A DNA stretch of 64,000 nt. Source: Tetmemena sp. SeJ-2015 (Eukaryota > Ciliophora > Spirotrichea > Sporadotrichida > Oxytrichidae). The position numbers and the translations under genes are program-made. The stretch spans positions 1 to 64,000 of the forward strand of contig JAJKFJ010021517.1 in assembly GCA_027382625.1 (NCBI GenBank), in the 5' to 3' direction. The notes beneath the pieces were generated by a model, which was not told the DNA's origin, did no database searches, and saw nothing but the letters and a program-made list of their open reading frames with translations. This document shows, piece by piece, positions 1 through 9,986 of the stretch. Numbering within the stretch: the stretch's first letter is position 1; each line of letters opens with the position of its first letter.

Positions 1-101
1 ATGCACTGATCATAAGTATTGACGAGAGCAACTTCAGGTCTGACTACTTGCCCCCGAAGCAGTGGAGCTTCGACCAGTCTGTCATTCAGAGAGTTGAGAG
101 T
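1..101 (+). other. MDS 1 of scrambled gene (left end outside window)
   Basis: Ends with pointer GTTGAGAGT (93-101), which recurs at 728-736. Both copies read x-TTG-AGA-GT in the joined frame (LRV). Confidence 0.65.
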
Positions 102-1257
102 GGATTCGCGAAAACATAGAAAACTAAGACAGAGAAAAGGGGCATTCTTCTCAACTCAGCCTGAAACTAGAGAGCAAGGCTCGGACAAAGACAAGCGCAG
201 TGATTTCAGAAGAGTGAAGACAACTTTTGCAAGAGAGACACTGTCAAATGCTGTGCAAGGTCCTCTTCAGAGATGAGAGAAGAGAGAACTCAGAGAGAGG
301 AAGAAAAATTTCGAGAGTCAAGGTAAGATAGAGCTCACTCAACTTTTTAAAAGGGGGAAAAAGGAACTTGACAGTGATCAGCTCTTAGAACTCCTCAGCT
401 CAAAAATTAAGACGGCTCGCCAGACTTAGCTCTCACCTATCCCTGAAATCACCGAGAGAAACTCGAAACAGTTGAGCATGAGTAAGAAGTTCAGTCATTT
501 GAAGCTGACTCGGCAGAAAGGTTTCACAGAGTGTGGTTAAAACTCCAACGAGGTCACTCAAACTAGTTCACACCGCTGACAGTGAAAATGAAAGCACTGG
601 GGCCTGAAATCTACCTCCCAAGTTGAGCGTACAGCTAGACCTTGAAGATGACAAAGCTTTTCCCACTTAGTTCCTCGTCGATTTCGATTTGTCAGTGACA
701 GTCCAAGCCCGCGCAGCTGTAAGTAAAGTTGAGAGTTGACTTGAAAGTAGAGTAGGAGGAGAGTCAAGGTCAAAGCAAGATGAAAAATCAACAGCTCTAA
801 AAAAAAAAAGATCTTAAACGAGCAGCTCAAAAATTTAACTGGCAGAGTTCTTGGGTGAGCAGGGGATGAAGATGCGTGAGCTCTCAATAGTAAGAAATGA
901 GTACAATACAGTATTCTCTTTTGAGCTTCATTGGGTGCTATCAGCCAAGACAAGATGGGGAGCAGCTAGATCATAGAAGGAGCATTTAATGCATTTTTCT
1001 TTGAAAAAACTTCATCTACCCAAAACTCTGAAGAGCATTCGCAGTGGGGAGAGTCTCTTGCACAAAAATCGTTCTACTTATGGAAAAAGCAGTCATTTAT
1101 TTGCTTCTCAGAGGGACTTGAAACAGCCAAGCGAATTTAAAGTTGTAGTGCTTTTTCAACGCAGAGTACTCACCCTGGCCCCAATCCTATCGAACAGCTC
1201 TTCTCATTTGTGAAGCTGCAGCTGCGCTCACGCAAGATAGCTAGAAAGTAAGATTGA
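1..1257 (+). CDS. Scrambled germline gene, DDE transposase-like C-terminus (5' end outside window)
   Basis: No single frame runs through this block, but six segments chain together through five shared repeats (9, 12, 13, 8 and 9 bp), each in the same codon phase in both copies. Joined in order 1-101, 728-770, 313-408, 823-886, 428-500, 1090-on, they give one open frame: a Leu/Glu/Lys-rich helical part, then SKKFSHLFASQRDLK, then VVVLFQRRVLTLAP. A one-base shift at a C run (about 1173-1176) continues as NPIEQLFSFVKLQLRSRK and TGA at 1255-1257. NPIE followed by LFSxVK is typical of the last catalytic motif of Tc1/mariner-type (DDE_3) transposases; the preceding hydrophobic strand also fits. The DN..H motif expected upstream is not clear, so the enzyme may be inactive or domesticated. 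The chain is seen directly; the family is an inference. Confidence 0.6.
313..408 (+). other. MDS 3 of scrambled gene
   Basis: Bounded by GAGAGTCAAGGT (313-324) and CAGCTCAAAAATT (396-408). Encodes ESQGKIELTQLF through ELLSSKI, a predicted helix. Confidence 0.7.
428..500 (+). other. MDS 5 of scrambled gene
   Basis: Bounded by AGCTCTCA (428-435) and CAGTCATTT (492-500). Only 19 bp separate it from MDS 3. Encodes LSPIPEITERNSKQLSMSKK and FSHL. Confidence 0.6.
728..770 (+). other. MDS 2 of scrambled gene
   Basis: 43 bp bounded by GTTGAGAGT (728-736) and GAGAGTCAAGGT (759-770). It encodes LRVDLKVEQEESQG in the joined frame and lies downstream of MDS 3 and MDS 5. Confidence 0.7.
823..886 (+). other. 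MDS 4 of scrambled gene
   Basis: Bounded by CAGCTCAAAAATT (823-835) and AGCTCTCA (879-886). Encodes SSKIQLAEFLGEQGMKMRELS in the joined frame. Confidence 0.65.
1090..1257 (+). other. MDS 6 of scrambled gene, NPIE-containing end
   Basis: Starts with CAGTCATTT (1090-1098) in the same phase as MDS 5 (SHL). It continues FASQRDLKQPSEFKVVVL, then after a one-base shift NPIEQLFSFVK, and stops at TGA 1255-1257. The 886-1089 gap may hold an IES or further segments. Confidence 0.55.
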
Positions 1258-1490
1258 CTGCGTCCTAACTCTACAGAGAGAATCTAGTCTCAGCTGTGGC
1301 CGAGGTGCTCTAGAGAATGACTGCAAGCGATGTCAGCAAGCTGTGGGTGCTCAGTATTAAGAAATGGCTCTAGACTATCAGGTTCGGCTTCGTTTGAACA
1401 GTGGTCAGCAGGAAAATCAGAGCGCCAGAGTTTGAAATTAAGTGTCACTAATTTGCATTTGTCATCGTCCGCATTCTAGTAGCAACCTAT

Positions 1491-1656
1491 TCATATATTT
1501 ATCGCACGGTCGTATATTTTAGCTGCAGCAGTATAATTCTACCAGCCGAGTCGTAATTTTATCCGCCAAGGTCAAATCAGGAGTAGAGCAAGCAGATTCT
1601 GTCGATCTGAGTCCAATTATTCTGGCACGGGTCTATATTTATCCTGCATATAGGAG
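1491..1656. repeat. Degenerate tandem array, unit about 20-22 bp
   Basis: Six or so successive units share the layout TATATTTATC-GC-GG-TC with many substitutions, for example ATATTTATCGCACGGTCG near 1494 and TATATTTATCCTGCATATAG near 1633. It sits where the G+C-richer block 1-1480 passes into AT-rich DNA. No coding potential was recognised. Confidence 0.4.
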
Positions 1657-2225
1657 AAGACTTTCAGTGTCTGCGTATTTATTTATTTCTCCAATTTTGA
1701 CTTCACCCCTGATTCTTACAATAGTATGAAGGAGGGGAGTAAGACTAAGAAAGAGAGCAGAGTAACTCACAAGAACACAACCAAAGTTTATTGTGAATTT
1801 ATGGAATTTATATTTTTAACAAAGTCAGTTAAACTCGTGTGAAGACCAATAAAATACTGTGATGCTGCCAAACACCATGCTGCATACTAACTTCTTCAAT
1901 CCAAAAGAAGATGAAATGGACATTTACTAGAATGATAATCACATCTCCATCAAAATTTTATAGATCAAAATTTAAAATAAAAAATCCATTTTTTTAATAA
2001 TGACAATAAGTTTGTGTCGGATAAAGCTGTAAAACTTTTAAGATTTTTAATGTTATAACAAAAAATATTTTAAACTTTAAAGAGCTCTCTTATCACAATA
2101 ATCTACATTATGACAGCAATTTCATTTACTTCCATACGCTATTGAGCTGTATGTATATTTTTCCTATCATATTATGTTTTTGAATTTCATATTTTCTTTA
2201 GATTTTTCAATTTATCCTGATTTAA
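1657..2225. other. AT-rich stretch, no gene seen
   Basis: Strongly AT-rich with scattered TGA in all frames; nothing recognisable. It may contain an IES and upstream sequence of the next gene. Confidence 0.5.
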
Positions 2226-2839
2226 TTTGAATTCAAAGTGTAATTGAATTAATTTATGATGGTGAAGATAAGGAGAATCCTTTTGAGATAAAAAGATAAA
2301 ACTCAAAGCTTTTGAAACCCTCCAGTCTGCAATATCAAATAAAGGATTTGGATAACTCTAACTAAAATTAACTCTTCAAGAAAAGATCTAGTAGCCTAAA
2401 ATAAGAACAGATGACTGGGCGATTGTTCATTAAAAAGCATATTGGAACTATTAGCTTGATCTTAATTTGGGCTGGACTCGCCATCGCAAATATTATATGC
2501 ATTGAAAATATGAGGAAGAAATATTTCGACTCGTGGCTTGCTCTCTCTATAGTCACATTTTTCACAATCATATTCTAATCATATATCTTTTGAGCATTTA
2601 AATATAAAGCATACTCAATCTTTAATTAAGTGAATAGAGATCCACAAATTTTAATATTGGTGTTCGACCCTTTAATTTATTACGGCGCTGCATGTATGAT
2701 GCTAATTGATTAAAAGCAGAGGAGCCTTAATTTCATTCTGACTCAAAGCTAGTAAGAAGATGCAAAGAACTCCAAGGACTTATTAATCCAAGTCTACTTC
2801 ATAGCACTAATTTAAAATAAATTGGCTTTGAAAAGATGA
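2226..2839 (+). CDS. Small membrane protein, unknown family (start unresolved)
   Basis: The frame is open from about 2240 with Q codons TAA/TAG: a charged, Ser/Gln-rich segment (SLQYQIKDLDNSNQNQLFKK), then MTGRLFIKKHIGTISLILIW starting a hydrophobic helix, then a second helix ending near TFFTIIFQSY (about 2571). An AT-rich interruption of roughly 90 bp follows. The frame resumes as VFDPLIYYGAACMMLIDQKQ and ends at TGA 2837-2839. At least three hydrophobic segments are visible. No family was recognised. The 5' end probably lies in another segment, since a TGA closes the frame just upstream. Neighbouring gene 2956-8116 is convergent. Confidence 0.5.
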
Positions 2840-2955
2840 GAGACCTCTCTAGATACCTAAATATACCTAATATAAATAAAGCTAACTAACAAAGTTCTAA
2901 ATGAGAATAACTAAAATTTGTGTGTATTTATAAATGATGTTTACCTATTTTTTCT

Positions 2956-5900
2956 TCAAACAGATAATTTTTTTTAAACCTCTAAAGGATCTAAGGATTC
3001 TTTGACTTCCTCTATGAAAGAGCTGTTATTGTTCTTAATTTCTCCAGTTTCATCATTGGCTTGCTTAAAGCTGCTGTCTGGACTTGGAAATTGAAAACTA
3101 TCTATCTGCTTAACTGGGAGACTAGACTGGAGGTTTTGAGTAACTACTGGATTTTCAAAGTTTGATTTATTTGGGTTGGGCTTTGACTTAGTAAAGAGCC
3201 GGGGCAAAACTAATTTAGGCTTTTGGTCTGAACCTTAAAATATATTTTAAATTTTCTTAGGAACTAATTATACAAGAATCAAATACAAAAAAAGCTTGAA
3301 AAAGGCAAAAATCATCATTAAATGTTTCTTTTTAAATAAAAAATTATGAAAATTCTGTTTATTTTTTTTGCTTCTCTTTGAAATAAATTGGTTGACCATA
3401 TATAGTCTTCAAATTGAATTTAAAAGATAACAAAAGAGAATTTTGTAAATTTCCGATTCCAAATTATTGACTATTTATTTAATTAACCATTTTATTTCTT
3501 ATCATCAATATCTTAACATGCTTCAAAGTCTTCTAGCTAAGGTTAATAAACAATAAAATTAATTTGATTTAAATTAAATATCATAAAAATCTAGTCTTTA
3601 TTTTACAAAAATTGTAAAAATAGGTGACTCCTTTTGATTTTTAATATTCTAGAGAGTAGGAATGGAGACTTAGTAATTTTCAACTCTTGAATCTGGCTCA
3701 TAGAGTAACTTATACATTAGTTTAATTGCTATAGGTCTACTCAACAGAATTATTGCCACCACCAAGAAGTAGAATCCTACTATTATTTACTATAAAACAT
3801 AATTTAAAGTTAAAACATATCAAATTTTGTAGAATAACGATCCATCTTATATTTTAATCATTGTTGACTCCGATAGAAGATTAGTTCCTAGAGAGCAAGC
3901 TTGCATTAATTCCAAAGATAAGTGAGACTACTAATATTTAATAAGACCAATCCATCTTTTGAGATACTTATTATAAACTAGCACTAGATTCAGATAAGGA
4001 TTAAAGTTTTTCTTAACAAATAAATTAAAGTGCTTCAGGATCTAATAAAATAGGCGCTTCCTGTTTTGCTGAAGTGTGAGAGTGGGCAAGATATCAAATT
4101 GAGATGCGTTAGATGAATCATGCCACTGATGTTCTTTATGATATATGCAGTAAAATATCTTTGAAAAAAATTTATTTAATCAGCGAAAAACATAACTAGA
4201 AATCACAAAAATGATCAAAGTAAGGATTGCAAAATTATCACACGATAGTTTGATCATCGTAAATAAAGAGTTCTCCTGGGTCTAAATAAGAGCTATTTTA
4301 ACCAGAAACACTATTGTTCCTTAAAATCTGCAATTTCTATAGGCTTGAACTAGTCCAAGACTAAGAGTTAACTAGATAATTAAAAGTATTAATATTGGTA
4401 TTTCTCAATAGGGTGAGTGTGCCTCCAACAAATTTAGAGAGCTTTAATTTGTATATCTGTGTTAGTATAGGATAAGTTGTTATTTGACTAGCTATTTTGT
4501 ATTTTTACTTGAAGTTAAGACTATCAAATGAAGAGAAAGATAAACTCTCATACAAGTTTCTTCAAAGGAATTAGCAATGTAGATTTCTCCTGAGAATGAA
4601 CCCACTTAATAAGTAGTTTTACTCATCGCTATATAGCTAAGTAGCTCAATGAGATTTTGCCGAGTAAGTAATGCTCTATCAACGCTATTTATATTGCTTA
4701 GTCTGTTATCTATGGAAATAGCGTTGTAGATATAGTTTACAGTTTATTCACTCAGTGATTTGAAATAAGATGTGGGAATGCCAGTCATGCTCACATATCC
4801 TTGTTTATAAGCTTAGTAGTATAGCATTAGCTTGATTGTAGAAACTTCGAAATCAGTTTCACTGAAGGTATATTACACATTGTTTATTATACCAAGAACT
4901 CTTGCTTAAAAAGTTGCAGCTGACATTATTAAAAATTGTGCAATAAAGGTAAAAACATTAATGATACAGAAGTTTAAAAATAGCAATATAATGTCTGGGG
5001 TTGAGAGGATAGATTATTTTAGAGTGAAATAGTCGGAATCGGTATCTATCACATCGAAGTAGATTGAATTCTCGTAGGTAATAGGTGGAAGTATGGATGA
5101 TATCGGATTACTTGCAGCAGCTACAGTAGGAGATAAAAGAAGTTTGTATTTAGGGATAGGGCTATCTTGAAATTTTATTTTGTACTGATAAATCTTTTCA
5201 CCCTCTATTCAATATAAAATTGTTGAAATAAATTTTACTTTAGGATTGAAGAAACTGATGAATCCCAGTTAGCTGGAACAATCGTAAATGTTGAAAGATA
5301 GGATGTGAACTGATTGTAGTTAGGAGTGATGGTTAATATACGATGTACTGTATTTAAAAACAGCACTATAAGTACTGAGAATATAAGGAGGCAGTCTTAA
5401 TACAGAAGAAGTTGTACCAGGCAGTGATGAAATCAAGTTAACAGCATTTGTGCTTTTCCAAATTATTATCAGGAATAGCTGTATGTGAAAGCTAAACTTT
5501 GGTTGAAACTAACTAAATAGTTAAAAGTTATGTTTGCCAAATAGTCAATTTAGCACTTAGGAATAGATTCAGTCATTGCTCTTTGTTAGTTGCAAAGTGA
5601 ACAGATGAGCTCACTAACAATTGTAATTAGAAGCTGTTAGTATTGTGCTACTATCGAATGTCATAATACTTATTAGGAATTCTAGAGATGAGATAGGTTG
5701 GGCATGTCCATTTGCAAGCACATATTTAGTTTCATTAGCTTAATTTAAAATTATAAAGCTCAAATTAAAGCAAACCAATACTAAAGCTAATATTTTAAAG
5801 CGATATTGAAAATTTTTTAATTTATATTATTAGATATTGAAGTTTTTAAATTTGAGCTTGAGGATAAAGTTGAGCTTTGTATTTTTAAGAGATCAGATTT

Positions 5901-8116
5901 TTAGACGAGCAGTACAAAGTTATCTCTGGCTATGTATTCTATTCCATTTTTGAGATAGTACTGCGTCACAGACATTTAAATGGCTTGATTCTTTGGAAGT
6001 TCTTATAATGAATTTCTATCCATTCCTATCGTAAATCACAAATAAATCGATGTCTAAACTCTTACTTATTTAGACTCATTGTTTATTGTTGTTGCCAATT
6101 ATTTACCAAAATTGCCAGTCTACAGTTTGGCATTCCCAAACTAGAGCATTTTTCTCAAGATTACTGCAAGCTGAATTCTAAATAACTCTTGCTTGCAGTA
6201 ATAAAGGGAGAAAGGTGTAAGTGACAATTGTTTCCACATCGATGTCTTTAAGTTTAACCTAAAAGCAGCCCTATGGATCAAGGCCTGGAGTTATTTAGAC
6301 TATGATAGATGCAACCGTGCTTTGCCGAGTGCTGTCACTCATAATTAGAGAGTAGTAGTAATACTTTCCTGCCTGATTTATTCCGTAGGTGTTTCGTTAA
6401 GCAGGAGTGAGAGTCAAAATCTTAATTTAGAGATAAATCAATATCTTTTGACTTGGGAAGGTACCTGAATAGTTTTAGAGTGCCCATGCGTAGTTATAAT
6501 TAACATTGGATTGTAAAGTGTCATAGGATGCAGATGAGTCAATGTAGAGAATCTTATCAGGGTCCACCTATATGAAGGTGGAAGTAGTTAATGCGTAAAG
6601 AGTTTATAAGCCTTTTATTAAACTGACAGTATGCTTGTAATATCCAACTATGAAGTTCAGGTCAGTATTATACACGAAGACGTAGATCTAGAATTGAGTT
6701 TACAAAATTTATAGGCATAAAATTAGAATTAAAAATATATAAAAGTAGTTTGGCTGTTAACCATTAGTACGCTAGATATCTTAGATCTAGATATGACTAA
6801 ATCTGTAGAGTTGAAAAGGAAGGTCCTGGGATCATTAAAAAGCAGAGGGTTCTATAATAAATATTAAGGTTATTCTAGTTGGCTGCTGCATAATAACCCA
6901 CGTTCCCATACATTAATTTAATGCAAATTACAATAGAGCATATATATTAAACATTTCTGAGCACCTGCTTATACCCACTGTCGGAGGAGTCATTTTTAAA
7001 GCTGTGAAATTGAGATTATCATATATTATTGAACTCTCAGTGTTGCTCAGCCTGTTGACAGTGTAGTTCAGACTTCTAAAATTGAGAGCGAAATCAACAC
7101 AATAAAGTGGGTTTATTCCAGTGTTTTCAGGAGATAGAACTTTCAGTGTTACCTGATCTAGAGAAGACTTTGCAAATCCTGAAGCCTTATTTTGTATAGT
7201 GACATTTATTTTGTAATCATAGTCATATGCCCAAGCATTTTTTATCCTTGTTAGGGGATCTAGTTGCTTTTGTGAAGCCATAGTTGAACAGAAAGTGAGA
7301 ATAGCAGGGCAAGTGTATGAATAAGAGAGAGTGCCAGATTCTGGCTATTGAGGATCGAAGGCTTCAGGATATGATAAAGGCACTGTGTCTCCATAAGAGT
7401 AGAGTAGACTTCCCTTCGGACTGTATTAAATCTATAATCATTTTTGTTAACAAAACTCTGAGAGAAAAATTAATCTTTTAATAAAATCTATAATTGATAT
7501 GCTTATTATCTTATTGTCTTTATATACTTAAAATAAATAATAATTTGATAAAGAATGAGGGAATAATTATTTTCTAACTCTTTATTGTAAATGGATAAGA
7601 ATAGTTTATTGATTTGATAGCCTTTTAAAAAGTTACCTTTTGTGTTCCCACAGTGAACATAAAGTAATCTGAAATTTGCAATGTATTTGAGGAGCTGCTA
7701 GTAACTACCTCAAATGTAAATGTGATGTTGTAAAATCCACCTGTTTAGAATTGCGACCAGTCGGAAACTTTTATCGCCTTAGTGGTTGCGTTGAAGCTTA
7801 GTCCTGTGGTTTAAGTCGTGAACCCATTTTTTAGGGTATAGGTCACACCAGAACAGCTTAATGTAAATGTTGGAAAAATTTATTGGTGAGATTGAAGTCG
7901 TCGATGACAAAGCCAAGTCAATAAAATAAGAGAGAAGATTATTTAAAGTTGTAGCTCTCGCTAAATACTACTTTTGGGCAGGAGGAGGTTTGCAGTTATC
8001 GCTTAAAGCCATCATCAACAGAGTTCATCATTCCTTAAACTAGATTAAAAATATAAAATTAAATTGAGAACAAAAGTCCACACAATTAGTGCGACTACTA
8101 TCTTTGCTGCACTCAT
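2956..8116 (-). CDS. Large secreted/membrane protein with C-terminal transmembrane helix
   Basis: Starts at ATG 8116 with a signal-peptide-like MSAAKIVVALIVWTFVLNLI. A long, Ser/Thr/Asn-rich extracellular-type region follows (for example QNKASGFAKSSLDQVTLKVL near 7160, FYNITFTFEVVTSSSSN near 7720). Near 3750 comes a hydrophobic helix, VGFYFLVVAIILLSRPIAIK, then a polar tail (FTKSKPNPNKSNFENPVV) ending at TGA 2956-2958. Several AT-rich gaps break the frame, including 7432-7636, about 4150-4180, 3640-3820 and 3240-3500, so some intervening pieces are introns or IESs. The family was not recognised; beta-rich adhesion or PKD/REJ-like surface proteins are possible. Treating 2956-3820 as the same gene is an inference from the helix followed by a cytoplasmic-type tail. 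Confidence 0.55.
7432..7636 (-). other. 205-nt intron or IES inside the large membrane-protein gene
   Basis: On the minus strand it begins GTAACT and ends TTATAG. Removal joins ...VGTQK to IQYSPKGSLL in frame. GT-AG ends suggest an intron, but it is much longer than the 25-57-nt introns elsewhere, so an IES is the alternative. Confidence 0.45.
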
Positions 8117-8334
8117 TACTAAAAGAATTCAAATTTTATTCTCTCTTAAAATCAAGCAAAGAACTATCTAGTGATCAAAATTAAATAGAATTATTACTTA
8201 AATTTAAATAGAATATTTGAAAAAAAGCTCCAAGTCATACTTTTATTTTATAATTATCATAAATAGAGCACACTCAAAAATATTCCTAACACCTAATATC
8301 AAAATATCTATACCTAGGTTATAAGGATTTAATA

Positions 8335-9238
8335 TCACAACTTGTCCTGCTATTTATGTAGGTTAGGTTAGAAATATGCTTAAAAGTGGTTGTTATTAGG
8401 ACTTGAAGCACTCTTTACTTATTGCTATTAATTTAATTGCTGAATATTAGAAATGTTTTGGTTCATTCCATAAGGGCTTTGGGCTCCTGGCATTATTTAC
8501 AGCTAAGCCTGAAAACTGATATGCAGGTTTGGGGGATTCAAATGCTACTGCAGCATGTTATTTCCGTGCATGTAATCGATTAGAATATTTGGATGGTTAT
8601 TTGTATTATTGTTTATGTGTTAGGGTAAGGCTTAATAAAATGAAGTAACATTAATAAAATATAGATGTAGTGATAATGGGGAGTTCCATTTGAGGACACT
8701 CTAATGACTAAGTTATGCATGATATTTTGGGAGGATAAAATCTTATTATTACAATGATCAGAAGGGTTGATTTGACTGTGGATAGAGTTAGGTGGCGCTA
8801 TTTTCCCTTGGCGCTAATTTTTCTGGCACAACTTCTCCTTAGTGTGGACCACCTACCCTATATCTACTCTGTTTAGCAGTTTCACATATATGGCTTGCTC
8901 TTTTTTCTTTTCCAGGAATCTTGGCTTCCTCGTAAAATCTGCTCCTTCTTGTTCTTGCTAAAAATTCAAATTACTATAGGATTATAAAGATGCTTGACTT
9001 TAGATTCTTCTGAAAAATTGAGTCTATGGGAAGCCAAATTGAATTCCTCAAAATCAGCGTCATCGAAGTGAGCAGATTCTTCAGTTTCTAATATAGGGGC
9101 TTATTTTTTTACGTTCACAATCTTGATTTCTTGCTAGAGATAATAAAAAATATTAGAAATAGAAGAGATTTTACTACTAAATCTTTTAGCTCTCTTCTTA
9201 CTTACGTAACTGGAAAAATGAGCTCTGTTTAAAAACAT
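8335..9238 (-). CDS. Gln/Asn-rich protein, unknown function
   Basis: Start ATG 9238 gives MFLNRAHFSSY. A GT-AG intron (GTAAGTAAG ... ATCTCTAG) of about 70 nt follows, then QEIKIVNVKKQAPILETEE and an acidic stretch (SAHFDDADFEEFNLASHR). The middle (8700-8960) is open in two frames; one reads RFYEEAKIPGKEKRASHICE, the other QEQEGADFTRKPRFLEKKKE, and I cannot choose without transcript data. The C-terminus is strongly Gln/Asn-rich (MNQNISNIQQLNQQQQVKSA) and ends at TGA 8335-8337. Most of its Gln codons are TAA/TAG. No domain was recognised. Confidence 0.5.
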
Positions 9239-9419
9239 TAATGTTATCTTGGTACATTATTCAAAAGTTGTAATTAGTTTATAAATGAAGAGATAAATTA
9301 AAGATCAGTATCATTTGAAGGGTTTATTGTCTATTTTATTTCTTCAATTTTATATAATTAACTTGAAATCAACTGTTAAGAATGGAAAAAGGAAAAATCT
9401 ATTCAATAGTGATACCTGA

Positions 9420-9960
9420 ATTGATCAATTTATTATAATTCACATATTAAATTGATTTAAGAAATATTTTGAGAAACATGGGCCAGTCTTTATTGCTCTA
9501 GGATATTTTTGAAATCATAATTCTAATTGAGCGATTAAATATTCCCTAAATTAAAAAGCATAAACAAAATTCTTCATAGTTCCATCATTGACGTGCATAC
9601 TGCTACTATTCCTCGCCAATTATAGAGCTTTTGAATAACATATCTTAAAGTTGTCCTTTGAATAAAAATTGTTTAAAAAATATTTATAGGTGAATGTTGA
9701 GATGAATTTTAACGCTTTCTTGTACTGGAGTCAGATTCACCATCATTGATTATGTTTAGGTATTACAAATATTTATTATAAGTGGTAAAATTAGTTCATA
9801 CTAGAGAGGGGTCTCTCTTGAATGTAAAAATTGGGAGCGAGGATGAACGAAAGAAATTCAGGCTAATCGACTATCTAGTCATATATTTGCTAATTATTCT
9901 ATTTAATGTTCGATGCGTATTTATTTATACTTATACTCTGCTTTAATGCCTCCCGATCAC
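9420..9960 (-). CDS. Possible coding remnant, Ser/Asn-rich
   Basis: On the minus strand short open pieces look coding: RSSSLPIFTFKRDPSL near 9850, NDGESDSSTRKRQNSSQ near 9740, and ARNSSSMHVNDGTMKNF near 9595. The last resembles ARNSNMLRINDGGSQN in the gene at 20094-22460. The pieces are in different frames and no start or stop could be fixed. It may be a broken paralogue, a scrambled piece, or chance. Confidence 0.25.
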
Positions 9961-9986
9961 ATAAGAACCATAAAATTTATTTACTT

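Noticed and set aside
558..953. 131-residue minus-strand open frame in the G+C-rich block
   Set aside because: The plus-strand pointer chain explains the same region, and the minus frame shows no domain or Gln usage typical of this genome.
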